From assembly GCA_907165275.2 (NCBI GenBank), contig OU015672.1, positions 248,001 to 312,000 of the forward strand: DNA of 64,000 bases. Direction: 5' to 3'. The position numbers were made by a program, and so were the translations under genes. Position 1 is the stretch's first letter; each line of letters opens with the position of its first letter. Under the pieces are notes generated by a model that had not been told where the DNA came from, searched no databases, and saw only the letters and a list, made by a program, of their open reading frames with translations. This document shows positions 1 through 11,672 of this stretch, in pieces. This stretch comes from Zygaena filipendulae. Its lineage: Eukaryota; Arthropoda; Insecta; Lepidoptera; Zygaenidae.

Positions 1-48
1 AGGGTTCCTTAGCCAAATGGCAAAAACAGAACCCTTATGGATTCGTCA

Positions 49-82
<34 letters not shown>

Positions 83-87
<5 letters not shown>

Positions 88-440
88 TCCGGCTAATCTC
101 TGAAAGGGCTGGACCGATTTTAACGACACTTTCACTGGCTGATGTTACAAATAGTAACATAGGCTACTTTTATTTTAGAAAAAGTAGTTCCCGCGGGAAT
201 TCTGAAACTCACGCAGGTGAAACCGCGGGGAACAGCTACTCCTACTATCCTATTAATATTATAAATGTGAAAGTGTGGATGTTTGTTACTCAATCACGCA
301 AAAACAGCTGAACGGATTTGGATGAAATTTGGCATGCACGTTGTCAGGGGTACAGAAAAGAACACAGGGTACTTTTTATCCCGGAATTCCCGCGGGAACT
401 CCAAAATTGCCGCAGGTAAAACCGCGGGGCACAGCTGGTA
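83..440 (-). repeat. CCCGCGG-family dispersed repeats, two adjacent reverse copies
   Basis: Each ends ...cccgcgggaa(c/t)tc...gaaaccgcggggaacagct. The second starts tattaatattataaatgtgaaag. Preceded by a (GTCT)n run at about 48-82. This is the most frequent repeat in the window; more than 25 copies were seen in both directions. The family is likely a short non-LTR-type or SINE-like repeat; its class was not determined. Confidence 0.75.
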
Positions 441-689
441 ATTAATATAATCATGTTTGAGATTTTTCAAATATTTGTACCTACTTAAAAGGAGTAACAA
501 GTGACAAGTAATTTATCGACAGTGCTGAAGAAGGATCCGATTGATTGAGTTATGGCGCCAGAAACGAACCGGCAACAAGATGTTTGACTAGCTATTTGAT
601 CACGCTCCACTCGATCGTCGGATGGACTAAACGTACAAACAGACGTCCAACCACAAACTGAATACTAAAACCTAAGGGTTTATAAACTA

Positions 690-985
690 CAAGTTGTTCC
701 CCGCGGTTTCACCCGCATTGATTTCGAAGATCCCGTCGGAATTCCGGGGTAAAAGTACTCTATGTTCTTTTCTGTACTCCCGAAAATGAAATGCAGGTTC
801 GCCCGCGTTAATTTCAAAGTTCCTTTGGGAGTTCCATAATAGAAAGTATTGTATGATCTTCTTTGTATCCCTGACAACGTGTGTGCAAAATTTCATAACA
901 AACAAAGAACCTCACTTTCGCAGTTATCACCCAGGAACACTGTAGAGATTTTTTTTAAATCGGTTCTGTAGTTATTGAAACAAAC
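690..985 (+). repeat. CCCGCGG-family repeat, two partial forward copies
   Basis: gttccccgcggtttcacccgc, then tctgtactcccgaaaatg and a second block to aacaaacaaacaaaatac. Confidence 0.7.
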
Positions 986-1339
986 AAACAAAATACAAAA
1001 CGGAAACAATGAAATTTTAGTCCTGTACAATAATATTCTTAGGTTTCTCTAAACAATGTTTTCCTTCACTAAAATGGTTTTGATGTGTGCTGTGTTGTGT
1101 TTTGAACAAACATTGTCTATTTGCAAGTAGACATTACTATAGTAATATATTGTCTGTGGTGTAGGTATGTCTGTATGTTTACAATGTCCTTTGCTAACAT
1201 CCAACCCTGCTTGTATTGTTGCGAGATCATAATTATGTGTGGATATGACTGCGGCGGGCGGCGGGCAAGGAATGTCGTGTGAGGTTCTACATTAGTAAAC
1301 TTAGTACTTAAATGAGATTGGATTCTATTGTTGACTAAT

Positions 1340-1555
1340 TGTTTTTTGTAAATTTTATTTAATCCGTCAGTTAGCTATTAAAAATAAATAATAGACACGT
1401 ATGAATATCTTGCTTTTTCAAATTAATAAAAATATCTATACTTGGTCAAAGTTTGGATATAGCGCATTAAAGTTTGGGAGTGGGGGCTCGTAACCTCATA
1501 GTAAAAACTTTACCTGCGTGTGACGTCACGCGACATTTATATATCAACAAGAACA
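1340..1555 (-). mobile_element. CRE-bearing MITE, partial copy
   Basis: Shares the 'aatccgtcagttag...agacacgtat...gcgcattaaagttt' part with the other copies and contains TGACGTCA at 1521-1528. Its far end is missing. Confidence 0.65.
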
Positions 1556-2104
1556 AGGATTGTAAATCGATTTTTACGCGGTTGCATCAATTTTTGTTAA
1601 TATTTCACCGTTGAATTCCATTTAACTACTGGCGTAAAATCCCATTCCAAAAATAACGTTTCCTCCCGCGTTAGATTCGGAGTTCTCGCGGGAATTCCGA
1701 GATATAAAGTACCTACCTACTCGTAAACAAACCCAGCGAATAAATTAGCGAATAGCTATACATATAGGTGCTTCCTATCGTATCGCAACAACAGAGGCCA
1801 TTATCTCTTTTGTCTATAACGCAGCCAGTCATCGCTCCATGGCACCGCGGCGTAGCTCCATATAACTGCCGCGAGACACGCTCACAGTTTAACAACACCT
1901 AATTATGCCACAGACAATGAAATCGCGTTTATTTTTATGTTTTTATTCTAGTGGGGTCTCCCCCCTCTTCGTGTTTTACCCTTCAGGGGTTGAGGGTTGA
2001 GTACTGAAAACTTTGAAATACCTACTAGATATTATTATGTCTTCGTATAATTAAAGTAACCCGCTCCGACTTCGTCCGGGTGCAATTCAACATTTAGTTT
2101 TAAA

Positions 2105-2545
2105 TAACCAGCCAAGTGCGAGTCGGACTCGCGCACGAAGGGTTCTGTTCCGTACCTACCATTATCTATAAAAACGGCAAAAAAACATGTCTGTTGTATG
2201 GGAGCTCCAGTTAAATATCTGTTATTTTAACTTAATTATTTATTTTTAAATTGAACATGCCTATACTTACTAAATATTTTGTGAATATTTGAAGCGTCAT
2301 ATTGCCGTTATCAATATCGACCAAAAACGAGCAAAAAAAAATCAAGTTTGTTGTATGGGAGGCCCCGTGAATTTTAATTTATTTTGTTTTTTTTTAGTAT
2401 TTTTTGTTATAGAGGCATCAGAAATACATCATCTGTGAAAATTTCAACTGTCTAACTAGCACGGTTCATGAGATACAGCTGCAGCCGGACGGACAGCGGA
2501 GTATTATTAATAGGGTCCCGTTTTACCCTTTGGGTACGAAACTCT
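2105..2545 (+). repeat. Dispersed repeat with gtgcgagtcggactcgcgcacga
   Basis: Starts agccaagtgcgagtcggact and ends ttttacccttgggtacgaaactc-like sequence. A second, shorter copy is at 57098-57200. Confidence 0.7.
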
Positions 2546-2604
2546 AAAACAGTAATTGAATTAAATTATTTTCCCTTTGTTTTTTGTTCGAAGTTGAAAT
2601 AATT

Positions 2605-3213
2605 TTTTCATTACTCATACTCGGAAAGTAGGTCTCAAGTTGCCTGAGAAGCGGGTTGAAAGTAACCCGTTTCAGCCCTAGGGAGAATCGCTTTCAACTG
2701 ACAACTGTCAAATTATTAAAAAAAAACTAGGTCTATTTTCACATTTCTATTGAACCATGTTTCAACTTTCTATCCAGCCAGCGCGATGTAAAATTGAAAT
2801 AACGTTAAGTTTAAGTAGGTATTAATTAAAATAAAATTCACTCACTTTTTCTTAAGCTAATTCCTATTTATATTTTTTTATTTTCTTTAATTAATACTTA
2901 ATAATTAAAGATAATATTTTTTTTAGGTCGCCACAATGTAAATAAAAAATACTGGCTGAATAGCTAGCTGGCCAAAGAAAAAGAAATAGGTGGGAAAGTG
3001 TCAAGCGACTATCCGATCTTCACTCATGTTTTCTTTAGCTAATTCCTATTTTTATTTTGACTTTCCTTGCATTCGTAATGAAAAGCACAGTGTTATCCTC
3101 GGGAGAAAGACTTATTTAGTCCCTCGATCTATTGGCGCCCTCGCTACGCTCAGGCGCCAAACCCCGTCTCGGGACTAAATAAGTTACTTTCACCCCTAGG
3201 ATAACAATGTACT
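2605..3213 (-). mobile_element. MITE family M1 (gttatcctaggggtgaaag), copy 1, with nested insert
   Basis: Reverse copy running from cattactcatactcggaaagtagg to cctaggataacaatgtacta. About 600 bp. It carries the nested insert bounded by cttatttagtccc / gggactaaataag at about 3109-3183. Other copies: 18930-19470, 24350-24960, 55600-56140, 56640-56985. Confidence 0.78.
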
Positions 3214-3618
3214 ATTTCAATTTACTTTTTTATTTTTACTTAAGTACTTTTTTGTTTTAGAATTTTGATAAAACTTTCAATGTTCCCTAAGTTGAAAGAT
3301 ATTATGGTACTTAATCTAAGAAAAAAGAATTATGTACCTACCTACTACAATACGATTTCTAGTAATTCTACTACTTTAGTAAGTAATTATTACTGATATC
3401 TTTTTTCTTTCTTCTATTTTATGGACTTTCGCATATAATGCATTTAGCCAGTTTCAAGTAAAATTAATTATGTATTAGATCAATATATTTTCTATTGAAA
3501 TGCTTCGATGTACGGTTTGAAATTGCAAGTCACGGTACTATAGCTAGCAAGAACTTTCTCGGAGCTCTTGGAGGAAACCGAAGAAATCAGCACGAAATGT
3601 CTTATATCTTCTTGAGCA

Positions 3619-3722
3619 TGTGCACACCTTGCACATGAGCACAGAAATACTTACGAAAATACTTACATACTTCACAGCGGTTTACCTCCATCTACCTACC
3701 TGCTCGCAACACCTCCGCTACA
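3619..3722 (+). repeat. 5' LTR of the gypsy-like element
   Basis: TGTGCACACC...CTCCGCTACA, identical by eye to 5892-5995. At 104 bp it is short for an LTR. Confidence 0.9.
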
Positions 3723-3723
3723 G

Positions 3724-3740
3724 TGGTGACCCCGACGTGA
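3724..3740 (+). promoter_or_regulatory. Primer-binding site of the gypsy-like element
   Basis: TGGTGACCCCGACGTGA starts one base after the 5' LTR, where the tRNA primer site is expected. The inverted pol segment begins within or just after it, sharing a few bases (gtgatg). Confidence 0.7.
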
Positions 3741-4826
3741 TGATGTACCTTGCTGCGCTGACAGTCGATACATGCTTTGGCCCATGTTGCTACTTCTTTG
3801 TTCATAGCTGGCCAGAAAAATTTCGATGCTATCTGCTTCCGTGTGGTTCTTGCCCCGGGGTGACATGGCCCGTGTTGCGCTTTGAATGCGGCATAGCGGT
3901 ATGTTTTAGGTAAATACGGACGGGGTGACGTAGTCGATAGCTCGCATGTGATTGGTCGGTCGAGTCCGGGAAGAGTTACTTCGGCGAATTTCAAGTTGGG
4001 TTGTTTCTTTAGATTTCTCAAGTCTTCGTCGTTGCTTTGGTCTATTGCAAGTTGGTTGTAGTCTATGACATTTGGGTTCTGGATGTCTTCGATTCGTGAT
4101 AATGCGTCGGCGATTGGATTTTCTTCACCTTTGATGTACTTGATACTCGAACAAAATTGAGATATGAAATGTAGCTGCCGTTCTCGTCTCGGTGTGTCGC
4201 TACTACTGGCGGGTCTGCTGAGTGCGAAAGAGAGAGGCTTGTGATCGGTGAGTATAGTTACTTCGCAGCCTTCGATTAGTCTTCTGAAGTGTTTTACAGC
4301 CATGTACATAGCTAATAATTCGCGATCGTACACGCTGTAGCGGCGTTGCGTAGGGCTCATTGACTTCGAGAAGAATGCTAATGGTTTCCAGTTGTTCTCA
4401 ACCTTTTGTTGTAGTACTGCGCCTAAACTGTGATCCGAGGCGTCTGTCATTATAGCGAGTTTGCAACCGTGAACGGGGTAGCTTAGCGTTGTTGCTTCGG
4501 TAATGCTTTGGCGGCATTTTTCAAAAGCTTCGTTCGCTTCCGGTGTCCATTCTATTGGCGTTTTGTCATTCTTTTTCTTGTTGTGAAGAAACTTGTTGAG
4601 TTCGTGTTGATGATCGGCTTGATGAGGTAGGCAATCTCGGTAAAAATTAAGCATGCCTAGGAAGCGTCGTAGTTCGACGATTGTCTTCGGTTTCGGGTAC
4701 GAGGAAATTGCTTCGATGCGATCTATCGTAGGTTTGATACCACTGGCGGAGACTTCGTAGCCTAGGAAGTTTATAGTTTCAACTCCAAACTGGCATTTGT
4801 CGACGTTGAGTGTGACGCCGTGTTTA
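3738..4826 (-). pseudogene. Inverted pol fragment: RT thumb, RNase H, integrase zinc domain
   Basis: Read on the minus strand the frame is open from about 4826. It gives the end of RT (VTLNVDKCQFGVETINF, then RRFLGMLNFYRDCLP). The RNase H domain follows with TDASDHSLGAVLQQK, YSVYDRELLAMYMAVKHF and ILTDHKPLSFAL, so the acidic residues are kept. The integrase HHCC finger ends at CQRSKVHHH. It is opposite in direction to the LTRs and to the rest of pol, lacks the YxDD palm, and so is not functional in place. Confidence 0.88.
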
Positions 4827-5140
4827 CCGAGACTTCCATATTGGGTGCAGACTTCTTACGTCACTACAAGCTCCTTGTGGATCTTCACAGAAAAAAATTA
4901 ATCGACGACGAAACCAAGCTTACCGTCGACGCCACTGAAGTATCAACAACCGCCGAGTCCATTCGCATCGTGAGCTCCGACCAACAATATCACGATATCT
5001 TGAAGCATTTTCCTGGCGTTCTCCGACCCATGTCTCTTAAGCAGCCAGCCAAACATGACGTCGTACATCACATCGAAACGACGGGTCCTCCGCTTTCGGC
5101 ACGCGCCCGCCCTCTACCGCCCGACAAATACAACCACCTT
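4827..5140 (+). pseudogene. Pol fragment: end of protease and start of RT
   Basis: The frame gives ETSILGADFLRHYKLLVDLH, the retropepsin C-terminal ILGADFL motif, then DILKHFPGVLRP and [20 protein letters not shown], the usual RT lead-in. It breaks off in KYNHLLN, where the sequence jumps directly to the integrase core by deletion. Confidence 0.8.
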
Positions 5141-5881
5141 CTCAACGTTTCGAACACATACACATAGACGTCGTGGGACCGCTACGATTATCGCACGATT
5201 TCAAGTTTTGCGTCACCATAATAGACAGACGCACCAGATGGCCGGAAGCTGTTCCAGTTCAAGACATCACCGCAGAAAGCGTCGCAAAAGCCCTCTACGA
5301 GAACTGGATAGTGCGATTTGGCGTCCCGCTCAGAATTACGACAGACAGAGCACAAAATTTTGAGTCAGCACTATTCAACACTACGAATACCGTCCGATTT
5401 TTTCGTACCTACACAGTCGAAAATCGAAGATGCAGAATACGTGCAACGGCTAAGCCGAACAATGGCAACGTTAATACCCACAAATCGTACCACAACGTCA
5501 CGACCTACGTTCGTACACAAGAACCTAGCTACGTGTACACACGTTTTCGTTCGAAACGACGCGGTCAGACCGCCATTGACTCCGCCATATGACGGACCCT
5601 ATCAAGTTCTACAACGTCACGAGAAGTATTTCAAGATACAGTTACCACTACGCACAACCGTGATATCACTGGATAGACTCAAGCCTGCCTACCTACTTAA
5701 CGAAGAAGACGTAAGCACGAGCGACACTGACGTCACGTCGGAACGCAAGAGATCGAGTTCACCGAACCGTGATCCAGTCGAAACACGTGAAACAAGGAAT
5801 TCGACTCCAGCTGTCTTACCTACGTCACCTTACATCACCCGGAGCGGACGAGTCGTGAAGAAAACCGTACGCTTTGCTTGA
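5140..5881 (+). pseudogene. Pol fragment: integrase core and C-terminal part, frameshifted
   Basis: [12 protein letters not shown] (first catalytic Asp) runs to [16 protein letters not shown] (second Asp). The segment carrying the catalytic Glu is deleted near 5385-5400 and the reading frame changes. The second frame encodes [20 protein letters not shown], the chromodomain-like/GPY-type end of gypsy integrases, then a Ser/Thr-rich tail ending KKTVRFA and TGA at 5879-5881, just before the purine tract and 3' LTR. Confidence 0.82.
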
Positions 5882-5891
5882 AGGGGGATAC

Positions 5892-5995
5892 TGTGCACAC
5901 CTTGCACATGAGCACAGAAATACTTACGAAAATACTTACATACTTCACAGCGGTTTACCTCCATCTACCTACCTGCTCGCAACACCTCCGCTACA
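5892..5995 (+). repeat. 3' LTR of the gypsy-like element
   Basis: Identical to 3619-3722 by eye. Preceded by the purine tract gaagggggatac (5880-5891). Confidence 0.9.
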
Positions 5996-6400
5996 AGCAC
6001 ATAAAAAACCGTCACTGAAAATTATTGTCCAATACAGCACCTTATTACACAACAAAATTCTAATTTTTAACCATTATGACCGAACCGCCATCTTTGATTC
6101 CCGCCAAAAACTCCGTCGTTTATGTTATTTGTTATTATTTTCGAATGAGTTTTGTGGTTAATGTGATATCGTCGACCGGGAACGAACCCCTCGGGGCGCT
6201 ATTCTGATAATCACCACGCGTCATCCCATCTCGCAACAAGGCTGTCAGCTTATCCACAATTTGTACACGTCGCAGCCCGGCTTCAATGGGACAGTTTTGT
6301 TCCAACGTAGGTTATTAATTGTGGTATTAATGCGACATAATAGAGTACATGTATGGGGCAGGTGAAGCGAATATGAACTGCGTATTTGTTATACCTTACA

Positions 6401-6758
6401 GCGATGATAGCTCAGTGGTTAGTGCGTTCGGATTAAACGCCGCAAGGTGCAGGTTCAAATCCTAACAATGAGCTTGAGGTGTCGGTGAAGGAAAACATCG
6501 TGAGGAAACCAAAGCATGGTGGTAGGGCGCTCTCTAGTGCCCGGCTGGCTAGCTACCACCTTTGAGTTGCAAATCTGTCGCCAAGCACCTAACGGTGTGT
6601 TCCGGCAGCCCCACTTGGAAGCCAGTTCCCATCCCCATTCCAGGTCGGCAACGCACCTGCAAGCCTTCTGGTGTTGCAGCTGTCTATGGGCGGCGGTAAT
6701 CACTTACCATCAGGTGTACCACTTGCCCGTTTGCCCCCTATGACATAAAAAAAAGAAA
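6401..6758 (+). mobile_element. tRNA-derived SINE
   Basis: The head has an A box (TAGCTCAGTGG, 6408-6418) and a B box (GGTTCAAATCC, 6452-6462) with the spacing of a pol III promoter. The body ends with a CATCAGGTG...CCGTTTGCCCCCTA segment and an A-rich tail, as in lepidopteran SINEs. A head fragment (gcgatgatagctcaa) recurs at about 28239. Confidence 0.82.
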
Positions 6759-7217
6759 ACCTACACACAGTTTCGGATACCTGATTTTGGAAGGAAAAAT
6801 AAAATAGATTTTTCAAAAACATCGCAGAGAATAAAAATTGTATTTACTTAAGTAGGTACCTAAATTATGTATTTAATTTTTAATCTTTATTTATTTTTGT
6901 TCTGAGATTCTATGAGCGGCGTTGCACGTGCGTACTAATCGCAAAAAAGAATGGAAAGTGAATAAGCTATTCAAATGTAGTTTTTTTCATCATACTATTT
7001 ATTTATTTTTTTACTTAAATATACCTACATAAGTACGATATTATATAATGTACCAGTAGTACGAGCGGCAAGACTAGTTACGGATGATTTTTCTGGAGTG
7101 AAACTTTAGAGTAATAAAGTTTATATTGAACAGAATATGTGAAAGCATTAAATAAGCTTTGAAATTGTGGTCAAACAGCTAAATTCCTAGACAGAGAAAA
7201 CAATGTATTAATTAAGG

Positions 7218-7690
7218 AGGCAATGTAGGCGGGGCAGGCGCATAAGTAAGTAAATAAGTAAGTTTAACTTACCAACTTACTTAAAAGGTGAGCACTGAGC
7301 ACTTACTTACTTGCCGGCCGCCATCCATCCGCCTTACTTACTTACTTACTTGAATACTTACTTACTTACCTACCTTACTTACTTACTTGATTGCTTACTC
7401 ACTTACTTGATTACTTACTTACTTATGGAAGTGTAAACCGGCCATAACCGACCAAAACTGCGTCCCTATGTATATTTTCCACAATATTCCATGCACGCAG
7501 TTTTCGAATGTAAAGTACCTATTTACTTAGGCTGTTATTGCAATTAAGTGGCGTTTAATACGTTTTGAATATTAATGAATATTGTGCTTTGTGTGCGAAA
7601 ATCAGCCGATGACAATGGTTTTCAATTTTCGTCTGTTTTCATACGAAAATGAGTTAATAACCTTTCTATATTTTGTGGGCGCATACTCAG
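7218..7690 (+). repeat. Dispersed repeat with expanded (ACTT)n
   Basis: Shares gatgtaggcggggcaggcgc and a later 'gtgtgcgaaaatca...tctgttttcatac' part with 48835-49115. Between them this copy carries a long (CTTA)n array at about 7240-7425, including CTTG, CTCA and CCTA variants. The internal array is absent from the other copy. Confidence 0.6.
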
Positions 7691-9017
7691 ACGAAATAAA
7701 AGGTACATAGATTACATAGAGTATAGAGTACATTTTTAATAGAATTTGGCATGATTTTCAAAGATTTTGTTATTATGCAAGTTTCACTTTTGGCTTTATT
7801 AAAATCCGTCCAATTGTGAGATGGGAAAACGAAAAATCATATTTGTTTTTTTCTCGCAAACGCTTTGAAAAACTTGAAACGCGTAAATCTAAAATTGATC
7901 ATTAAACTCACTTGTATTGTTATAATGTACAATTATTTACTTCGGGTCGACAAAAGGCAATAAATTCCATAGCATTCCGAAATAATTATATTACGTACAG
8001 AATAGATATCTCGGCTCGGCTGGACAATGGCTTCCTTCAAGCATCTCATCGTTGCTCATCCAGCTGTTCCCTGCGACCTTACCTACTTCACTACATAGTA
8101 CGTACTAGCTACAGCTACACCCCACGTTAATTTCCAGGATACCAAGTACCTTATGTTCTTCTATGTACCCCTGACAACGTGTATGCAAATTATCATGATG
8201 ATCGGTTGAGCCTTTAAGGCGATTTTCTACCCCGTAATTCCCGCAGGATCTCCGAAATTAAGACGTGTGACGACGAAACCGCGGGGAACAGCTAGTTATT
8301 AATATACATATATTAACTAGCTGTCCCGCGCGATTTCATCCGCGGTAATTTCGAAGTTCCCGCGGGATTGCGGGGAAAAAGTTCTTTGTACCCCTGACAG
8401 TAGCTGTTCCCCACATTAATTCCGGAGTTCCCGCGGGAATTTCGGGATAAAAACTATCCTATCTTTTAAGTTGGACCATATTGTAAACGGTTACAAAATT
8501 TTATCAAAATCCGTTTAGTAGTTTCGGAGTCCATCGCGGACAGACAACGTGACACGTGATTTATATAATTAAGATCATTTTTAAAATTGCGAAAGTCAAA
8601 CGGCAGAGGGAGGAAACGTTTTCAATATAAGCGACTACAAAGGACAAAAATTCAAACACCTAAAGTATTCAGAACAAAAAAGAACTTAGAACAATGCAGT
8701 ATCCTATAAAACCTGTGTTCGCGTCTGCGTTGGGACAAAAAAAAATATATTTGAAGTTTGAAATCGCCCACTCTGTTGTCTGAAATGGTTTGAATGGAGT
8801 CTGGATGGATGGCGTTGTGAAATTTTATGAATTTTACTTGCTCCATGGCCTCCTCGCTGTGTTTAACGGTCTACTAACAAAGTCTAACTGCTATTTTAAG
8901 TGTCCGAGCCGTCGGAACGTCCATTGCAGAGTCTCGAGTACTTTCACGTTTTAATCATAAAAAAAAAACATTATTCGTTTTTGGCATATTTTAGGTAGGC
9001 AGGTACGTATTTGTCTA

Positions 9018-9100
9018 TTTTTTGACTATTTATTTATTTAGGTAACCGCGTTTTCACCCGCATTATTTCCAGAAAAATAACCCTTATGTTATGTTCTTTT
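9018..9100 (+). repeat. 83-bp direct repeat, left copy
   Basis: Matches 10317-10399 with one visible difference (cattattt / gttattt). The two copies flank a 1.2-kb composite whose ends are inverted accgacttcc sequences. Confidence 0.75.
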
Positions 9101-10316
9101 TAACCGACTTCCAAAAAGGAGGAGGTTCTATGTTCGATTGTATGTATGTTTTTTTTCTTTTTTTTTTTTTTTTTTTTATGTATGTTCACCGATTACTCGA
9201 AGACGGTTAGACCGATTTGGAAAATTCTTTTTTTGTTTGAAAGGGTATACTCCCAATTAGGTCCCATTGCCACCAAGTCGAGATCTCATGATGGGATCTT
9301 GGAGAAATCGAGGGAACTCTTCAAAAATTATAGGCACACCTATAGCGATTTGGGTATTTTTGATAGTAAATCGTTCATTTGCTTTCGGAAAGCAAGATTT
9401 GAAGAAGTGGAACTGATGATGAAGACCACAGGTGGTCATCGGAACTACTCAACAATAATACGTCTTTCAGGGGTCCTAGTTAGAGCGATTTGGAAAATTG
9501 TTTTTTTGTTTGAAAGGAGATACTTCCGAATTGGTCACATTGTCACCAAGTCAGGATCTGATGGTGGGATCTTGGAGAAATCGAGGGAACTCTTCAAAAT
9601 TTATAGGCATATCCATGGCGATTTGGGTATTTTTGATAGTAAATCGTTTATTTGCTTTTGGAAAGTAAAATTTGAAGAAGTGGAACTGATGATGAAGACC
9701 GCAGATGGTCATCGAAACTACTAAATAATAGGTATTACACAGATTCCGATTCATTAACTTTAAAGTGGTTTCTAAACAATTTATGTTCGTCATAATGTAT
9801 ATGGTGAAGTGGAACTGATGATGGTGTACCAGCAGAACTCCTCAAAAATTAACGCCCCTGCATCGGGAAAAGCAATATTTTGTAAAAGGTTATGAGCAGT
9901 TGACAGTAGGCTATTGTAACTTAGATAAATTACAAACCGACTCACTAAAAAGTAAGAAATAAACAAATTTTTAACAAAAAAATTAAAACCGACTTCCAAA
10001 AAAGCTAAAAATAACAAAATACCGATTTAATCCAAAAGACAAAAACACACGTAATATTATTATTGGTTTGTGCTACCACTGATCGGTATGAAGTCGGTGA
10101 CAAGTCAAATATGGAGGGGGTAGATGGGCTAAGTCGACTCCTGCCACCAGCTCTTCGTGAGCAGAACAACTCAAGTGGGCAGACACCAGCGGGCTTGTCA
10201 CCGAATTCAAACCGATCAGTGGTAGCACAAACCAATAATAATATTACGTGTGTTTTTGTCTTTTGGATTAAATCGGTATTTTGTTATTTTTAGCTTTTTT
10301 GGAAGTCGGTTTTAAT
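9101..10316 (+). mobile_element. Composite element with accgacttcc inverted ends
   Basis: The left end (ttaaccgacttccaaaaagg) and right end (ggaagtcggttttaa) are inverted. The left half holds two tandem copies (about 9190-9470 and 9480-9720) of a 250-280-bp unit containing GATGGGATCTTGGAGAAATC. The right half (about 9975-10316) is a fold-back element. A related composite lies in the opposite direction at about 20460-21740, and a deletion derivative at 61925-62100. Confidence 0.65.
9975..10316. mobile_element. Fold-back (long inverted repeat) element, copy 1
   Basis: Arms run aaaattaaaaccgacttcc ... gtgctaccactgatcggt and their inverse, around a loop of about 100 bp (cctccatatttg / ctcttcgtgagcag). 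The arms are long enough to give mirror ORFs ending FVFWIKSVFCYF on both strands. Further copies lie at 20475-20855 and 23815-24207. Confidence 0.8.
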
Positions 10317-11036
10317 TTTTTTGACTATTTATTTATTTAGGTAACCGCGTTTTCACCCGCGTTATTTCCAGAAAAATAACCCTTATGTTATGTTCTTTTC
10401 TTCGACGCGGAGGTAAAAATAATGGATGTGGTTGTTGACAGGTGGGAGCTGCACCGAACACACGCGTCTTTGTTATTTCAGTCACCTTTCAGCATCTATT
10501 TTGAACCCTTGGCAGCAAACTGGTTTTTTACCGACTTCAAAAAGGATGTTGTTTTTTTTTATGTATGTTCGGGCATAACTCCGTCATACATAGACGGAAT
10601 TGCAAAATTCTTTTTTTGTTCGAAATGGGTGTATTTCGAAATGGTCCCATTTAAATTTCATATAGATCTGGGTGACGAGTTTCGGAGACAGACAACGGAC
10701 CTCTTGAAGTCGATTTAATTTTTTTTGTTGTTAAAATTTTACTTATGAGAGAACCAGATTTTAACTTGGGGTTAAATCTAACATTGTTATTGGCGTTTCG
10801 CCATAATTGAAGAAGCAGAAAAAGAGATTTTTATTACCAAGTAACATTGTCACTGGCAATAGATGCCATTATTTTGACGGGACTTCTACTGTTAGCTGAT
10901 GTCGTAAGAAGTAAATTAGGCTACTTCGAACTTCATGCAGGAATTCCAAAATTCACGCGGCTATATTTCCGAAAACGGTTGGACCGATTTTGACAGGACT
11001 TTCTTTGCTAGTTAGCTGATGTTATAAGAAGTTAAT

Positions 11037-11374
11037 AGGCTAGTTTCCTGGGTAAAAAAATCAAAATTCTATTTAGTCCGTCAGTTAGATAATAAAAAAA
11101 TAAAAGACACGTATTTTTTGCTTTTTTAAAATAATGGAAATATGCATAGATAAAGCGCATTAAAGTTTAGGGTGGGGGACTCGTGATGTCACAGCTCGCT
11201 ATAACGTGCAAACAAACTGTAGCGAGGCGTGACGTCATGTGAAATTTCGACTTGATATATCTCCGTTATTTTTTGGTTACATAAAAAATAAAAAAATACG
11301 TGTCCAATATTTTTTAATAATCTACAAAACGGACTAAAAAAGGAAATTTAGGAAACTAGCCTATTGGACTAGTT
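11037..11374 (-). mobile_element. CRE-bearing MITE, copy 2
   Basis: Bounded by aggctagtttcct and its inverse. Contains TGACGTCA at 11230-11237 and a one-base variant (TGATGTCA) on the other side of the centre. It ends about 130 bp before the first RGK exon in the window. Confidence 0.72.
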
Positions 11375-11505
11375 CGGAGTTCCTGCAGGAATTCCAAAAC
11401 TCACGCGGGTAGGTATATCTCCGAAACAGTTGGACGGATTTTGACAAGACTTTCACTGCTAGTTAGCTGATGTTATGAGTACTTATTAGTTATGATCTCC
11501 TGCAG

Positions 11506-11672
11506 GTACGGCAGCCCGCACCACTCCCGCTCGCAGTCGGTGAAGGCGGCGCGCTCGCGGACGGCCGACCGGCAGCTGCTGGGGCTGCCGCAGCAGCGGG
11601 CGAGGGTCGCCTCCATGCCCAACACGGGCGTCGAGGAGGAGTACTACAGGCTGAGGCACTTCAGCATCACGG
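11506..11672 (+). CDS. Rgk1: RGK GTPase, first exon in window (N-terminal 14-3-3-type segment)
   Basis: The exon follows an acceptor at 11504-11505 (tcctgcag) and ends at a ggtgagg donor. It starts with one base of a split codon, so at least one earlier coding exon exists. It encodes a Ser/Arg-rich stretch, then RARVASMPNTGVEEEYYRL. The R-V-A-S-M-P part fits an RxxSxP 14-3-3 site (Ser36), as seen in other RGK N-termini, and R-H-F-S further on fits a basophilic kinase site. It is very GC-rich compared with its surroundings. Confidence 0.85.

Larger units (their letters stand above)
3615..5999 (+). mobile_element. Rearranged non-autonomous Ty3/gypsy-like LTR retrotransposon
   Basis: Identical 104-bp LTRs (3619-3722 and 5892-5995) start TG, end CA and are flanked by the 4-bp direct repeat AGCA (3615-3618, 5996-5999). 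A primer-binding-type sequence (tggtgaccccgacgtga) follows the 5' LTR and a purine tract precedes the 3' LTR. Inside, gag and the RT catalytic core are missing. An RT-thumb/RNase H/integrase-zinc block is inverted on the minus strand, and protease-end plus integrase parts are on the plus strand. The clean termini show it moved or inserted as one unit; it cannot be autonomous. Confidence 0.9.

Noticed and set aside
7240..7425. (ACTT)n run considered as telomere-like repeat
   Set aside because: The unit is a tetranucleotide, not the insect TTAGG pentamer, and it lies inside a dispersed repeat.
9146..9724. 192-residue plus-strand ORF
   Set aside because: It runs across two tandem copies of a dispersed repeat that also occurs in reverse at 20860-21740. 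Its two halves are the same repeat, not a protein family.
10005..10293. Mirror ORFs of 76 residues on both strands with the same ending
   Set aside because: A consequence of the fold-back arms, repeated at the other two copies.
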